Shown: one piece after another, positions 22,035 through 31,279 of the stretch
Layout: the number at the start of each line of letters is the position of its first letter
Numbering within the stretch: the first letter of the stretch is position 1
Origin: JBDTGE01 sp050742975
GTDB taxonomy: Bacteria > Actinomycetota > Actinomycetes > Mycobacteriales > Jatrophihabitantaceae
Assembly: GCA_050742975.1 (NCBI GenBank)
Contig: JBOGDQ010000116.1
Location: 1-35,813, forward strand
Direction: 5' to 3'
DNA length: 35,813 nucleotides
The notes under the pieces: model-generated
Told to the model about the DNA's origin: nothing
What the model saw: the letters and a program-made list of their open reading frames with translations, nothing else
Database searches by the model: none
Program-made: the position numbers and the translations under genes

Positions 22035-22969
22035 GCGCGGAGCCAATGGAGCCATTCACGGTGCGGGCTCGCTGTGGCGAGCGGGCTGCCGTCCCGAGCC
22101 AGGACGAATGGGACGAGACCTTCCGGTACGGGAAGGTCGGTAGCGATGCCTGGGCCCCCGTTGGACACCCAGACTGTGGGACGTTCGGTTGCCAGCCGGG
22201 CGACGTCCGCGCGGAACCGTGCCCGCTGATCCCCGGTCAGATAGGCCAGGACTGCGGAGTGGAACAAGACCAGCGTCGCGTCCTCGGGTGCGTCACCGGC
22301 GACGGCTGCGAGGTCCGTGAGCAGGTTGCCGCGCCGGACCGCCACCCCGTCCTCGCGAGCGAGCACCACCGCAGCGCGTAGCACCTGCAGCCGCTCGAGT
22401 TGCTCGGGCCAGATCAGGCTCTCCAGCCAACGGACGTCCTCGTCGTCGTTCACATCGAGCGGGTTCAGGTCCAGCCCGGCCCGCCACGCGACATCGGGCA
22501 GCCGGTCCGGGATCGGCACCAGGCCCGAGACACGGCACGACAACACCAGATCCGATGCGCCGAGCACGGGTCGGTCGCCGTACTGATAGGCGTACCGATC
22601 CGGGTACAGGCACAGGCCCGCCGACGCCCCGACTTCCAGCAGCGCCAGGGGCTGCCGCAGTGCCGCCAGCACCGGGAGCAGCGTGACACACCGGCGTGCC
22701 TCATTGGTCTGGGTCCGGCGCTCCAGCATCGTCGCCGCAACCTCGTCCCAGCAGCCGAGCAGCCAGGACCGGAACGCGGCGAACGAGTCGACCGGACCTC
22801 CGAGGAACCGCACCGCGCCGAGCAGCAGGTTCGGCTGGCGCTTGGGCGCGGGCAGTGTGTCCAGCAGCTCGATCAACTCGGTGTCGTCGGCGACGCCGAG
22901 ACAGATCGCCTCGTAGCTCGGGGAGATACCGCGCAGCTGTCGCTCGGCCATCGACTGGTACCGGGACAC
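22031..22969 (-). CDS. DUF2332 family protein
   Basis: 312 residues, uncharacterised family common in Actinobacteria and alphaproteobacteria. Recognisable features are the N-terminal YQSMAERQLRGISPSYEAICLGVADD, the central LLEVGASAGLCLYPDRYAYQYG, which looks like a SAM-type nucleotide loop, and ATLVLFHSAVLAYL near the C-terminus, resembling a methyltransferase strand with H in place of an acidic residue. A methyltransferase-like fold is inference. GTG 22969 is used; an ATG six codons in is possible. It overlaps the next gene by ATGA. Confidence 0.8.
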   Translation of the reverse strand: MSRYQSMAERQLRGISPSYEAICLGVADDTELIELLDTLPAPKRQPNLLLGAVRFLGGPVDSFAAFRSWLLGCWDEVAATMLERRTQTNEARRCVTLLPVLAALRQPLALLEVGASAGLCLYPDRYAYQYGDRPVLGASDLVLSCRVSGLVPIPDRLPDVAWRAGLDLNPLDVNDDEDVRWLESLIWPEQLERLQVLRAAVVLAREDGVAVRRGNLLTDLAAVAGDAPEDATLVLFHSAVLAYLTGDQRARFRADVARLATERPTVWVSNGGPGIATDLPVPEGLVPFVLARDGSPLATASPHREWLHWLRA

Positions 22970-23023
22970 GGTCGACTGACCGCATGCCCCGCCCAGTCGA
23001 CCATGTCGCTACTCCTGCACTCC

Positions 23024-23088
23024 CTCGGCGGCGACTCCCCCGGCGGCGACTCCCCCTGCGGCTACGCCCCCGTTGCCTGGGGACCCCC
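23024..23088. repeat. Tandem 15-bp G-rich repeat at the gatB end
   Basis: Three 15-bp units (23024-23038, 23039-23053, 23054-23068; minus strand GGAGTCGCCGCCGGG and variants) continue into a further G5-rich stretch to 23088. On the minus strand four or more G-runs follow each other at 8-12 base spacing. The repeat covers the gatB stop codon; read in another frame it would encode GVAAG pentapeptides. Confidence 0.75.
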
Positions 23089-24567
23089 ATTGAGCTTCTC
23101 CAGCAGGATCGCCTTCACCGCCGCCGCATCGGCCTGACCGAGGGTCGCCTTCATGACCGCGCCGACCAGCGCGCCGACGGCGGGCAGCTTCCCGCCACGC
23201 ACCTTGTCCGCGACGTCCGGGTTGGCCGCGATGGCCTCGTCGGCCGCCTGCTCCAGCGCGCCGGCGTCGGAGACCCGCTCGAGCCCGCGCTCGGCGATCA
23301 CGGCGTCCACGTCGTGGCCGGTCTCGAGCACCGCGTCGACCGCCTGGCGCGCCAGCGCGACCGACAGCGAACCGTCGCCGACCAGCTCGATCAGGCGCGC
23401 GACCTGGTCCGGCGAGATCGCCAGCTCGGCCGCGTCCACCTCGGCCTGGTTCGCCTTCTGGGCAAGGTAACCGAGCCACCAATTGCGGGCCTCGCCGACC
23501 GCAGCGCCGGCGTCGACGCTCGCACCGACGAGGTCGAGGACGCCGGCGTTCGTCATCTGCTGCATGTCCTCCGCGCTGACGCCGAGCGACTCGCGCATCC
23601 GGGCGCGCCGGGCGGCCGGCAGCTCCGGCAGGCCGGCGCGGATCTGCTCGATCCACCCCGCGTCAGGCGCGACGGGGACGAGGTCGGGTTCGGGGAAGTA
23701 CCGGTAGTCGGTCGCCTCCTCCTTGCTACGACCCGGGCGGGTGTCGCCGGTCGACTCGTTGAAGTGCCGCGTCTCTTGGTGAATCGGCAGATGCGCATCC
23801 AGTAGTTCGGCCTGCCGAAGCATCTCCGAGCGCACTGCCCGCTCGACGCTGCGCAACGAGTTGACGTTCTTCGTCTCGGTGCGGGTGCCCATCGGCTCGC
23901 CGGGCCTGTTCAGCGACGTGTTCACGTCACAGCGCAACGAGCCCTGCTCCATCCGCACGTCCGAGACCCCGAGCGTACGCAGGATGTCGCGCAGCTCGGT
24001 GACGTACGCCTTCGCCACCTCCGGCGCGAGCGCACCGGTACCCGGGACCGGCTTGGTGACGATCTCGATCAGCGGGATGCCCGCGCGGTTGAAGTCGACG
24101 AGCGAGTGGTCGGCGCCGTGGATTCGCCCGGTGGCCCCGCCGACGTGCGTGTTCTTGCCGGTGTCCTCCTCCATGTGCACGCGCTCGATGCCGACTCGGT
24201 ACGTCCGGCCGTCGACGTCCACATCCAGGTAGCCGTCCGTGCACAGCGGCTCGTCATACTGCGACGTCTGGAAGTTCTTCGGCATGTCCGGGTAGAAGTA
24301 GTTCTTGCGCGCGAACCGGCACCACGGCGCGATCGAGCAGTTCAGCGCCAGTCCGATCTTGATCGTCGACTCGATCGCGACCTCGTTGACAACGGGCAGC
24401 GCGCCCGGCAGGCCGAGGCAGACCGGGCAGGTGTGCGTGTTTGGGTCGGCGCCGAACTCGGTCGAGCAGCCGCAGAACATCTTCGATACGGTGCCGAGCT
24501 CGACGTGGGTCTCCAGCCCGAACACAGGCTCGTAGCGAGTGCTGACGTCCTCGTAGGTGAGCGTCAT
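23062..24567 (-). CDS. gatB: Asp/Glu-tRNA amidotransferase subunit B
   Basis: Subunit of GatCAB that binds and activates misacylated Glu-tRNA(Gln) or Asp-tRNA(Asn), taking ammonia from GatA. 501 residues. The N-terminal YEPVFGLETHVEL and KMFCGCSTEF with THTCPVCLGLPGALP (zinc-site cysteines) are diagnostic; KNYFYPDMPKNFQTSQYDEPLC and DFNRAGIPLIEIVT follow; the C-terminal YqeY-like helical tail binds tRNA. ATG 24567 overlaps the gatA stop as ATGA. After the usual LLEKL ending, the last residues NGGPQATGA come from a G-rich repeat, so the true tail seems to have been altered by that repeat. Confidence 0.96.
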   Translation of the reverse strand: MTLTYEDVSTRYEPVFGLETHVELGTVSKMFCGCSTEFGADPNTHTCPVCLGLPGALPVVNEVAIESTIKIGLALNCSIAPWCRFARKNYFYPDMPKNFQTSQYDEPLCTDGYLDVDVDGRTYRVGIERVHMEEDTGKNTHVGGATGRIHGADHSLVDFNRAGIPLIEIVTKPVPGTGALAPEVAKAYVTELRDILRTLGVSDVRMEQGSLRCDVNTSLNRPGEPMGTRTETKNVNSLRSVERAVRSEMLRQAELLDAHLPIHQETRHFNESTGDTRPGRSKEEATDYRYFPEPDLVPVAPDAGWIEQIRAGLPELPAARRARMRESLGVSAEDMQQMTNAGVLDLVGASVDAGAAVGEARNWWLGYLAQKANQAEVDAAELAISPDQVARLIELVGDGSLSVALARQAVDAVLETGHDVDAVIAERGLERVSDAGALEQAADEAIAANPDVADKVRGGKLPAVGALVGAVMKATLGQADAAAVKAILLEKLNGGPQATGA

Positions 24568-26048
24568 GCCAGCACCTCCGCCGGAGGGGAGAGTCGTTCG
24601 GTCGCCGCCTCGAACGTGGCGGCGACGCGGTAGCAGCGCTCGTCGGCCAGCGCGGGCGCCATGATCTGCAGGCCCACCGGCAACCCCTCGGACAGCCCGC
24701 ACGGCACGGAGATCGCCGGCGTGCCGGCCAGCGACGCCGGCAGCGTGCACAGGTCGTTGACGTACATCGCCATCGGATCGGCCACCCGCTCGCCGATGCC
24801 GAACGCGACGAACGGCGAGGTCGGCGACACCAGGACGTCCGCCTGCTCGAAGGCAGCGGCGAAGTCGCGCGCGATCAGCGTGCGCACCTTCTGCGCCTGC
24901 CCGTAGTACGCGTCGTAGTAGCCCGAGGACAGCGCGTACGTGCCGATCATGATGCGGCGCTTCACCTCGGCTCCGAAGCCGGCCTCGCGAGTGAGTGACA
25001 TGACGTCCTCGAGCGAGTTGACGCCGTCGTCGCCGACCCGCAGGCCGTACCGGACGGCGTCGAACCGGGCCAGGTTGGACGAGCACTCGCTCGGCGCGAT
25101 CAGGTAGTAGGCGGCGAGGGCGTACTCGAAGTTCGGGCAGGACACCTCGACAACCTCGGCGCCGAGGCCGCGGATCGTCTCGACGGCCGCCTCGAAGGAC
25201 GCGAGCACGCCCGCCTGGTAGCCCTGCCCGCCGAGCTCGCGGACGACCCCGACCCGCACCCCCTTCAGGTCACGCCGTGCACCCTCGCGCGCGGCCGCGA
25301 CCACCGGTGCGACCGGCTGCGGGATCGACGTCGAGTCGCACTCGTCGTGGCCGGCGATCACCTCGTGCAGGAGGGCGGCGTCCAGGACGGTGCGGCCGAA
25401 CGGGCCGGCCTGATCGAGCGAGGACGAGAACGCGATCAGCCCGTACCGCGACACCGCGCCGTACGTCGGCTTGTGCCCGACGATGCCGGTGACCGCGGCC
25501 GGCTGGCGGATCGAGCCGCCAGTGTCCGTGCCGATCGACAGCGGCGCCTCGAACGCCGCGACCGCCGCCGACGAGCCGCCGGAGGAGCCGCCCGGGATGC
25601 GCGAGAGGTCCCACGGGTTGTGGGTCGGGCCGTACGCGGAGTTCTCGGTGGACGAGCCCATCGCGAACTCGTCCATGTTGGTCTTGCCGAGCAGGACGAT
25701 GCCCGCGTCCTTGACCCGCCTGCTGATCGTCGCGTCGTAGGGCGGCAGCCAGCCCTCGAGGATCTTCGACCCGGCAGTCGTGGGCAGGCCCTTGGTCACG
25801 ACGACGTCCTTCATCGCCAGCGGAACACCGGCGAGCGCGGACAGCTGCTCGCCCGCAGCGCGCTTGGCGTCGACCGCTTCCGCTGCCGCGATCGCGCCGT
25901 CGGTGTCCACGTGCAGGAAAGCCCGCACGGATCCGTCGACCGCGCCGATCCGTTCCAAATGCGCCTGGGTCACCTCGACGGCCGACACCTCGCCGGAGGC
26001 CACCTGTGCTGCAAGCTCGGCGGCAGTCAACCGCGTCAGGTCACTCAT
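24564..26048 (-). CDS. gatA: Asp/Glu-tRNA amidotransferase subunit A (amidase)
   Basis: Releases ammonia from glutamine for GatB. 494 residues, normal length. Amidase-signature catalytic triad is visible: lysine K80 in LAMKD, the cis-serine in IPGGSSGGSSAAVAA (about residue 155), and nucleophile S179 in GTDTGGSIRQPA. LLGKTNMDEFAMGSSTENSAYG is typical of GatA. It overlaps gatC at its start and gatB at its end by four bases each, so all three subunits are translationally coupled. Confidence 0.97.
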   Translation of the reverse strand: MSDLTRLTAAELAAQVASGEVSAVEVTQAHLERIGAVDGSVRAFLHVDTDGAIAAAEAVDAKRAAGEQLSALAGVPLAMKDVVVTKGLPTTAGSKILEGWLPPYDATISRRVKDAGIVLLGKTNMDEFAMGSSTENSAYGPTHNPWDLSRIPGGSSGGSSAAVAAFEAPLSIGTDTGGSIRQPAAVTGIVGHKPTYGAVSRYGLIAFSSSLDQAGPFGRTVLDAALLHEVIAGHDECDSTSIPQPVAPVVAAAREGARRDLKGVRVGVVRELGGQGYQAGVLASFEAAVETIRGLGAEVVEVSCPNFEYALAAYYLIAPSECSSNLARFDAVRYGLRVGDDGVNSLEDVMSLTREAGFGAEVKRRIMIGTYALSSGYYDAYYGQAQKVRTLIARDFAAAFEQADVLVSPTSPFVAFGIGERVADPMAMYVNDLCTLPASLAGTPAISVPCGLSEGLPVGLQIMAPALADERCYRVAATFEAATERLSPPAEVLA

Positions 26049-26374
26049 GCTTCCTCGCCCAGGATGCGCGGGACGCGGAACTTGTCGTCCTCGACGGACG
26101 GCGCTGCGGCCAGCACGGATTCGCGTGGCAGTGACGGGCGAACCGCGTCGGCCCGGAACACGTTCGTCATCGGCACGGCATGCGACGTGGGCGCGATGTC
26201 GGCGGCCGCGACCTCGCTCACCCGGGCAACGGCGCCGAGGATGACGTCGAGCTGCCCGGCGAAGACGTCGAGTTCGTCGTCGGTCACGGCCAGGCGTGCG
26301 AGCTTGGCCAGGTGCGCCACGTCGTCGCGACTGATGCGGCCACCGGTGTCACTGGACTCGGTTGTGTCAGGCAC
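26045..26374 (-). CDS. gatC: Asp/Glu-tRNA amidotransferase subunit C
   Basis: Small stabilising subunit that wraps GatA and GatB. 109 residues. ISRDDVAHLAKLARLAVTDDELDVFAGQLDVILGAVARVSEV is the family core, and the end DKFRVPRILGEEA is conserved. GTG 26374 is chosen because it gives the normal length and lies eight bases after a -10-like TAGACT; the open frame upstream has no family similarity. Confidence 0.93.
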   Translation of the reverse strand: MPDTTESSDTGGRISRDDVAHLAKLARLAVTDDELDVFAGQLDVILGAVARVSEVAAADIAPTSHAVPMTNVFRADAVRPSLPRESVLAAAPSVEDDKFRVPRILGEEA

Positions 26375-26382
26375 GACCTGTG

Positions 26383-26388
26383 AGTCTA
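26383..26388 (-). promoter_or_regulatory. -10 element of gatCAB
   Basis: TAGACT on the minus strand ends eight bases before the gatC GTG. No convincing -35. Confidence 0.4.
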
Positions 26389-26513
26389 CGGTTCCCCTCG
26401 CTCGGGCTCCTTCGTCGCCCTCGCAGGCGCCTGGACTGACAGTCGGCGCCATACCCATCGCTCGGGCTACCCGCGTAACCGGCCCGACATGTGGATCGGG
26501 CACCCTGGTCGGG

Positions 26514-27161
26514 ATGTCCTACCTGATGCGAGTGATCCTGCCCGACCGTCCCGGCGCGCTGGGAGCGGTCGCGACGGCGCTCGGGCACGTCGGCGCGGAC
26601 ATCCTCAGCCTCGACGTCATCGAGCGCTCCCCCGGCAGCGCGACGGACGACCTGGTCATCGAGCTGCCCCCGGACAAGCTGGCCGACTCGCTCGTCTCGG
26701 CCGCGTCGACGGTCGAGGGCGTGCGGGTCGACTCGATCCGTCCGTACGCCGGCCAAATCGACCCGCACCGCGAGCTGGAGCTGCTGGACAGCCTGGCCAC
26801 CCTGCCCGGTGAGTCGCTGCGGGTGCTGGCGGACGGCGTGGCGCGGATATTCCGGGCCGGCTGGGCGATGGTGCTCGACGCGCCGACCGCCGGGCACGCG
26901 AGCGTCATCGCCCGCGGCGGCGCCGCACCCGAGCTGGCCGAGCTGCCCGTGCCCTGGTGGCCGGCCCGTCCGGCGCGCGTGCTGAGCGCGGCCGACGACT
27001 GGGCGCCGGAGGACTGGGATCGGGTCGGCACCGAGCTAGCGGTGGCACCCCTTGGATCGGCAGCGCTGCTCGTCGGCCGGCCGATGCTGCGCTGGCTGCC
27101 GTCGGAGCTGGTTCGGCTGCAGCACCTGAGCGCGATCGCCTCGACCGTCGCCGCGCCCTGA
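26514..27161 (+). CDS. ACT-domain protein (Rv3013-like)
   Basis: 215 residues. The N-terminal ACT domain, SYLMRVILPDRPGALGAVATALGHVGADILSLDVIERS, is a small-molecule sensor, usually for amino acids; the rest (about 90-215) has AGWAMVLDA and VIARGGAAPELAELPVPWWPARPARV and no catalytic domain I recognise. An Rv3013-like ACT gene divergent from gatC is conserved in mycobacteria, so the gene order is old. A -10-like CACCCT ends seven bases before ATG 26514. The ligand is unknown; given the branched-chain genes nearby, an amino acid is plausible. Confidence 0.83.
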   Translation: MSYLMRVILPDRPGALGAVATALGHVGADILSLDVIERSPGSATDDLVIELPPDKLADSLVSAASTVEGVRVDSIRPYAGQIDPHRELELLDSLATLPGESLRVLADGVARIFRAGWAMVLDAPTAGHASVIARGGAAPELAELPVPWWPARPARVLSAADDWAPEDWDRVGTELAVAPLGSAALLVGRPMLRWLPSELVRLQHLSAIASTVAAP

Positions 27162-27185
27162 CGGGTCCGGCGGTCCGTGCCGTCC

Positions 27186-28022
27186 TCAGCCTGCGATCTT
27201 GTTGCGATCCTGCGGGTACAGGCGCGCCCACGCACCAAGGTCGGGCTCATCACCTGCGGCTGGCCGACCCAGCGACCTACCTCTGACCGACCGGCTCGCT
27301 CGGCGTGCCAGCAGGCGCTTGCCGCCCGCGAGGGTCCAGTCGAACGCGCGCTGCGCCGGCGGCAGGAAGGTCGGCAGCACCATCAGCACGAGAGCGCCCG
27401 CCAGCCACCCGCCCAGCACGTCGGTGAACCAGTGCGTGTCCAGGTACAGCGTGCTCAGGCCGACGGTTGCCGAGATCCACACCGCTGCCACCGTCATCAG
27501 CTTGCGATGCCGCGTGGCCGTCATCGCCATCACGCCGTACAGGACCACGGCGTTCGCGGTGTGGCCGGACGGGAAGATGTTGCCGCCCGCAAGAACGTCG
27601 TGCGCGTGCGCGGTGACCAGTGGCCCGTACCGGCCGGTGGTCACCTTCACCACGCCGACCGACAGGTTGAGCAGGAACAGCGCCGCGCCCAGGCGGATCA
27701 GCGGCGCAACCGTGCGCCGCCGGTAGCAGACCCACACGAACCACGGCAGGGCCAGGAAGGTCGACGGTCCGCGCTGGCCGAACATCACGTAGTCGAGCAC
27801 GAACCGGTTCCAGCCCGGGTAGCGGTCGTGCAGATCCAGGACCGCTACCTTCTGGTCGAGACTGTCCAGCGGCGAACCGGCGATGACTGCGATCGTGAGC
27901 GCGACGTAGACGGCGATCGTCAGCGCGAAGACCGCATGCCGCCAGGTCAGCGAGTTGCGCACCGCGCTGAGGGAGCGGGCAGCCGCCGGCCGTAACCGGT
28001 CGTTCGCTTCCCAGAAAGCCAT
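27186..28022 (-). CDS. PAP2-type membrane phosphatase
   Basis: 278 residues, about five to six transmembrane segments. PAP2 active-site motifs: KVTTGRYGP (altered from KX6RP), NIFPSGHTANA with the catalytic SGH, and STLYLDTHWFTDVLGG with the second histidine (H) and aspartate. Members dephosphorylate undecaprenyl pyrophosphate, phosphatidate or other lipid phosphates at the outer membrane face. The basic tail (RLLARRASRSVRGRSLGR) is cytoplasmic. ATG 28022 is near a possible -10 (CACGAT, six bases upstream). Substrate cannot be told from sequence. Confidence 0.86.
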   Translation of the reverse strand: MAFWEANDRLRPAAARSLSAVRNSLTWRHAVFALTIAVYVALTIAVIAGSPLDSLDQKVAVLDLHDRYPGWNRFVLDYVMFGQRGPSTFLALPWFVWVCYRRRTVAPLIRLGAALFLLNLSVGVVKVTTGRYGPLVTAHAHDVLAGGNIFPSGHTANAVVLYGVMAMTATRHRKLMTVAAVWISATVGLSTLYLDTHWFTDVLGGWLAGALVLMVLPTFLPPAQRAFDWTLAGGKRLLARRASRSVRGRSLGRPAAGDEPDLGAWARLYPQDRNKIAG

Positions 28023-28154
28023 CTGACCATCGTGCGCAGATCGCCTAAGCGGCGCCCCGGTGTCCTCAGAGCTATCACACGTGCGAGCGCTGATTGCCGC
28101 CGGAATGTGACCAGAACCACGCAGTGTGCGGGCGGGCGGCCGCCTCGAACGTGT

Positions 28155-30248
28155 TCAGAGCGCGGACGGGCCGCGCTCGAGCAGGAGACCGAAAGCAGCC
28201 TCGTCGAGCGTCGTTACGCCCAGTTGCTCGGCCTTGTCCGCCTTCGTACCGGCATTCTCGCCGACGACCACGTAATCGGTCTTCTTCGACACCGAGCCCG
28301 ACGCCTTCCCGCCCCGGCTCAGGATGGCTTCCTTCGCCTCGTCCCGCGACAGCCCGACCAGCGAGCCGGTGACCACGATAGTCAGCCCGGCCAGCGTCTT
28401 CGGGACCGACTCGTCGCTCGCGTCGGCCATCCGCACGCCGGCCGCAGCCCACTTGTCGACGATCGCGGCGTGCCAGTCGACGGCGAACCAGTCCTGCACC
28501 GCTTCGGCGATCACGCCGCCGACGCCGTCCGGAGCAGATAGCTCCTCCAGCGTCGCGGCACGGATCGCGTCCACCGAGCCGAAGTGGGTGGCCAGCGCGC
28601 GCGCCGCGGTCGGGCCGACGTGCCGGATGGAGAGCGCGACGAGCACCCGCCACAGCGGCTGCGAACTGGCCTGCCGGAGGTTGTCGAGCAGTTTCAGCCC
28701 GTTCGCGGACAGCACCCGGCCGTCGTGGATATCGGCATCGGTATCGCTCTTCTTGGCCGCCCGGGTGAACAGCGGCACCCGAGCGAGGTCGTGGGCCGTC
28801 AGCTCGAACAGCTCGCCCTCGTCCGAGAGCACACCAGCCTCGAGAAGGGCCGACGCGCCCTCCCAGCCGAGCGCCTCGATGTCGAACGCGCCACGCCCGG
28901 CCAGACTGGACAGCCGCTCGCGCAGCTGCGCCGGGCAGTGGCGGCTGTTCGGGCAGCGGATGTCCTTGTCACCCTCCTTCTCCGCGCGCAGCGCAGTGCC
29001 GCAGGCGGGGCACTCGGTCGGCATCACGAAGGCCCGCTCGGTGCCGTCGCGCAGCGCGACGACCGGACCGACGATCTCGGGGATGACATCGCCGGCCTTG
29101 CGCAGCACGACGGTGTCGCCGATCAGGACGCCTTTGCGCTCGACCTCCCACTGGTTGTGCAGGGTGGCCCGGTCAACGGTGGAGCCGGCCACCTTGACCG
29201 GTTCCATGATCCCGAACGGCGTGACCCGCCCGGTGCGCCCGACGTTCACCCGGATGTCGAGCAGCGTGGTGTTGACCTCCTCGGGCGGGTATTTGAACGC
29301 GATCGCCCAGCGCGGAGCTCGGCTGGTGGAGCCGAGCCGGCGCTGCACCGTGAGGTCGTCGACCTTGACCACGACGCCATCGATCTCGTGCTCGACGTCG
29401 TGCCGGTGCTCTGCGTAGAAGTCGATGAACTCCTGCACCCCGGCCAGATCCGCAACCACCTTCGCGCGGGGCGAGGTCGGCAGCCCCCAGCCGGCGAGCA
29501 CCTCGTACCAGCCCGACTGCGTGCTCACCTTCGAGCCGCCGTCGACCCGGCCGACCCCGTGCAGGACCAGCTGCAGCCCGCGACTCGCGGTGACCCGCGG
29601 GTCCTTCTGCCGCAGCGAGCCGGCCGCGGTGTTCCGCGGGTTTGCGTACGGCGCCTTGCCGGCCTCGACCAGTCCGGCGTTCAGCTCGGCGAACCGCTCG
29701 ACCGGGAAGAACACCTCGCCGCGCACCTCGAGCAGCGCCGGAACGGCCTTGCCGGTAAGGCGATCCGGGACGTTCGCGATGGTCCGGACGTTCGGCGTCA
29801 CGTCCTCGCCGGTACGCCCGTCACCACGCGTCGCGCCACGGGTGAGCCGGCCGTCCCGATACACCAGGTTGATCGCCAGGCCGTCGACCTTCAGCTCGCA
29901 CAGGTAAGCGGGCACCGCGCCGGCGTCACGCTCGACCCGCTGCGCCCACGCCGTCACCTCCTCGACCGAGAACGCGTTGTCCAGGCTCAACATCCGTTCC
30001 AGATGATCGACCGCGGTGAACAGCGTGGAGTACGTGCCGGCCACGCGCTGCGTCGGTGATGACGGGGTACGCAGGTCGGGGAATTCGTCCTCGAGCTCCT
30101 GCAGCCGCCGCATCGCCTTGTCGTACTGGGCATCGCTGATCGTGGGATCGTCAAGGACGTAGTAGCGGTACGAGGCGTCGTCGACCTGCTGCGACAGCGT
30201 GGCGTGCTCGTCGCGGGCGGCGGTGGACGCGGCACGGGGCTCGGTCAC
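28155..30248 (-). CDS. ligA: NAD-dependent DNA ligase
   Basis: Seals nicks in DNA during replication and repair, using NAD. 697 residues. Domain order is canonical: Ia domain with SYRYYVLDDPTISDAQYD, adenylation domain with catalytic K120 in CELKVDGLAINLVY, OB-fold, zinc finger with CPACGTAL and CPNSRHCPAQ, helix-hairpin-helix region, and a C-terminal BRCT domain beginning LAGLTIVVTGSLVGLSRDEA. GTG 30248 is six bases after a -10-like TAGATT, indicating its own promoter 35 bases after the metE-like gene. Confidence 0.98.
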   Translation of the reverse strand: MTEPRAASTAARDEHATLSQQVDDASYRYYVLDDPTISDAQYDKAMRRLQELEDEFPDLRTPSSPTQRVAGTYSTLFTAVDHLERMLSLDNAFSVEEVTAWAQRVERDAGAVPAYLCELKVDGLAINLVYRDGRLTRGATRGDGRTGEDVTPNVRTIANVPDRLTGKAVPALLEVRGEVFFPVERFAELNAGLVEAGKAPYANPRNTAAGSLRQKDPRVTASRGLQLVLHGVGRVDGGSKVSTQSGWYEVLAGWGLPTSPRAKVVADLAGVQEFIDFYAEHRHDVEHEIDGVVVKVDDLTVQRRLGSTSRAPRWAIAFKYPPEEVNTTLLDIRVNVGRTGRVTPFGIMEPVKVAGSTVDRATLHNQWEVERKGVLIGDTVVLRKAGDVIPEIVGPVVALRDGTERAFVMPTECPACGTALRAEKEGDKDIRCPNSRHCPAQLRERLSSLAGRGAFDIEALGWEGASALLEAGVLSDEGELFELTAHDLARVPLFTRAAKKSDTDADIHDGRVLSANGLKLLDNLRQASSQPLWRVLVALSIRHVGPTAARALATHFGSVDAIRAATLEELSAPDGVGGVIAEAVQDWFAVDWHAAIVDKWAAAGVRMADASDESVPKTLAGLTIVVTGSLVGLSRDEAKEAILSRGGKASGSVSKKTDYVVVGENAGTKADKAEQLGVTTLDEAAFGLLLERGPSAL

Positions 30249-30254
30249 GCTGCC

Positions 30255-30260
30255 AATCTA
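30255..30260 (-). promoter_or_regulatory. -10 element of ligA
   Basis: TAGATT on the minus strand ends six bases before GTG 30248, with no Shine-Dalgarno sequence between; leaderless geometry. Confidence 0.5.
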
Positions 30261-30283
30261 TCGACGGCCACCGACTGCCCGGT

Positions 30284-31279
30284 CTAGCCGGCCTGCAGGA
30301 GCCACGCCCCCACATCGCGCAGCACGGCGAGTGCCGCGCGCAGGTAGGCCGGGTCGGCGCCCGCGAACCCGCACGCGGGGGTGGGCACGACCGACTCCGC
30401 CAGCTGTGCGGCGGGGAACCCCAGGGCGGACCAGATCGTGCGGATCCGATCGCGGGCCTGATCGAAGCCGCCCGGCCCGCCGGTGGCGGGCAGGACTCCG
30501 AGCCACAGCGCCGTGCCGGCATCCACCGCCTCGCCGAGCGCGTCGTAGTGGCTGACCTGGAGCAGCGCGGCGTCGAGCGAGATGGCGTCCGCACCGGCGG
30601 ACCGGAGCAGCGCGAGCGGCACGTCGGCCGCGCAGCAGTGCACCGCACGCGCGCCATCGGGGGCGGCGGACAGCACCGACCGCAGAACCTGCTCGGCGCG
30701 GGCGGGCTCGACTGCGCGCACCGTGCCGTAACCGGACGGCGTGGCGATCCGACCGCCCAGCACCGCGGGCAGTGAGGGCTCGTCCACCTGGGCCACGATC
30801 CGCGCACCAGGGACGCGGCGTGCGAGGTCCGCGACGTGGGCGCGCAGCCCTTCGGCGAGCGAGTCCGCGATGTCCCGCACCGCGCCGTGGTCGGTGATCG
30901 CCTTGTGCCCGCTGGGCAACTCGAGCGCGGCCGCGAGGGTCCACGGGCCGGCGGCCTGCACCTTCAGCGCACCGGTGTAGCCGTCGGCGCGGGCGTGCAG
31001 CGCGTCGATGTCGCGCTCGAGGAAGTCGCGGGCCCGGCGCAAGTCCCGGCCGGCGTGGGCCGTGATCGCCCAGCCGGACGGGACGATCTCAACCGGCAGG
31101 TCGATGAGCAGGGCCGCCGTCCGCCCGATCAGGTCCGAGCCCGCGCCGCGCGCCGGGAGCTCGGGCAGGTGCGCAAACCCGGGCAGCTCGCCGAGCACGA
31201 GCCGCGCTGCCTCGTCCGGATCGGTGCCGGGCAGCGAGCCGATGCCCGTGACGCTTCCCGGGGCCCAGGGATGCGTCAT
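30284..31279 (-). CDS. Methionine synthase (B12-independent)-like protein, Rv3015c type
   Basis: 331 residues, related to the C-terminal catalytic domain of MetE (URO-D/CIMS-like TIM barrel). ATGIGSLPG-like GSVTGIGSLPGTDPDEAARL opens it, KVQAAGPWTLAAAL and QVDEPSLPAVLGG correspond to MetE barrel motifs, VHCCAADVPLALLRSAGADAISLDAAL has the His-Cys pair of the zinc site, and the end has TPACGFAGADP. It lacks the N-terminal half of MetE, so it cannot be a complete MetE; M. tuberculosis Rv3015c is similar and lies in the same place. It overlaps the mnmA stop by four bases. Substrate unknown; a thiol methyltransfer or transfer to corrinoid proteins is possible. Confidence 0.82.
   Translation of the reverse strand: MTHPWAPGSVTGIGSLPGTDPDEAARLVLGELPGFAHLPELPARGAGSDLIGRTAALLIDLPVEIVPSGWAITAHAGRDLRRARDFLERDIDALHARADGYTGALKVQAAGPWTLAAALELPSGHKAITDHGAVRDIADSLAEGLRAHVADLARRVPGARIVAQVDEPSLPAVLGGRIATPSGYGTVRAVEPARAEQVLRSVLSAAPDGARAVHCCAADVPLALLRSAGADAISLDAALLQVSHYDALGEAVDAGTALWLGVLPATGGPGGFDQARDRIRTIWSALGFPAAQLAESVVPTPACGFAGADPAYLRAALAVLRDVGAWLLQAG

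Noticed and set aside
23009..23656. GVAAG repeat protein in the alternate frame at the gatB end
   Set aside because: The frame lies antiparallel to no known gene and only its last part is repetitive; upstream it is out of frame with intact gatB. A programmed frameshift site was not seen.
27186..28022. Inactive PAP2 protein because the first motif is altered
   Set aside because: KVTTGRYGP departs from KX6RP and the third motif lacks its usual arginine, but the catalytic SGH and the second His/Asp are intact, so activity is still likely.
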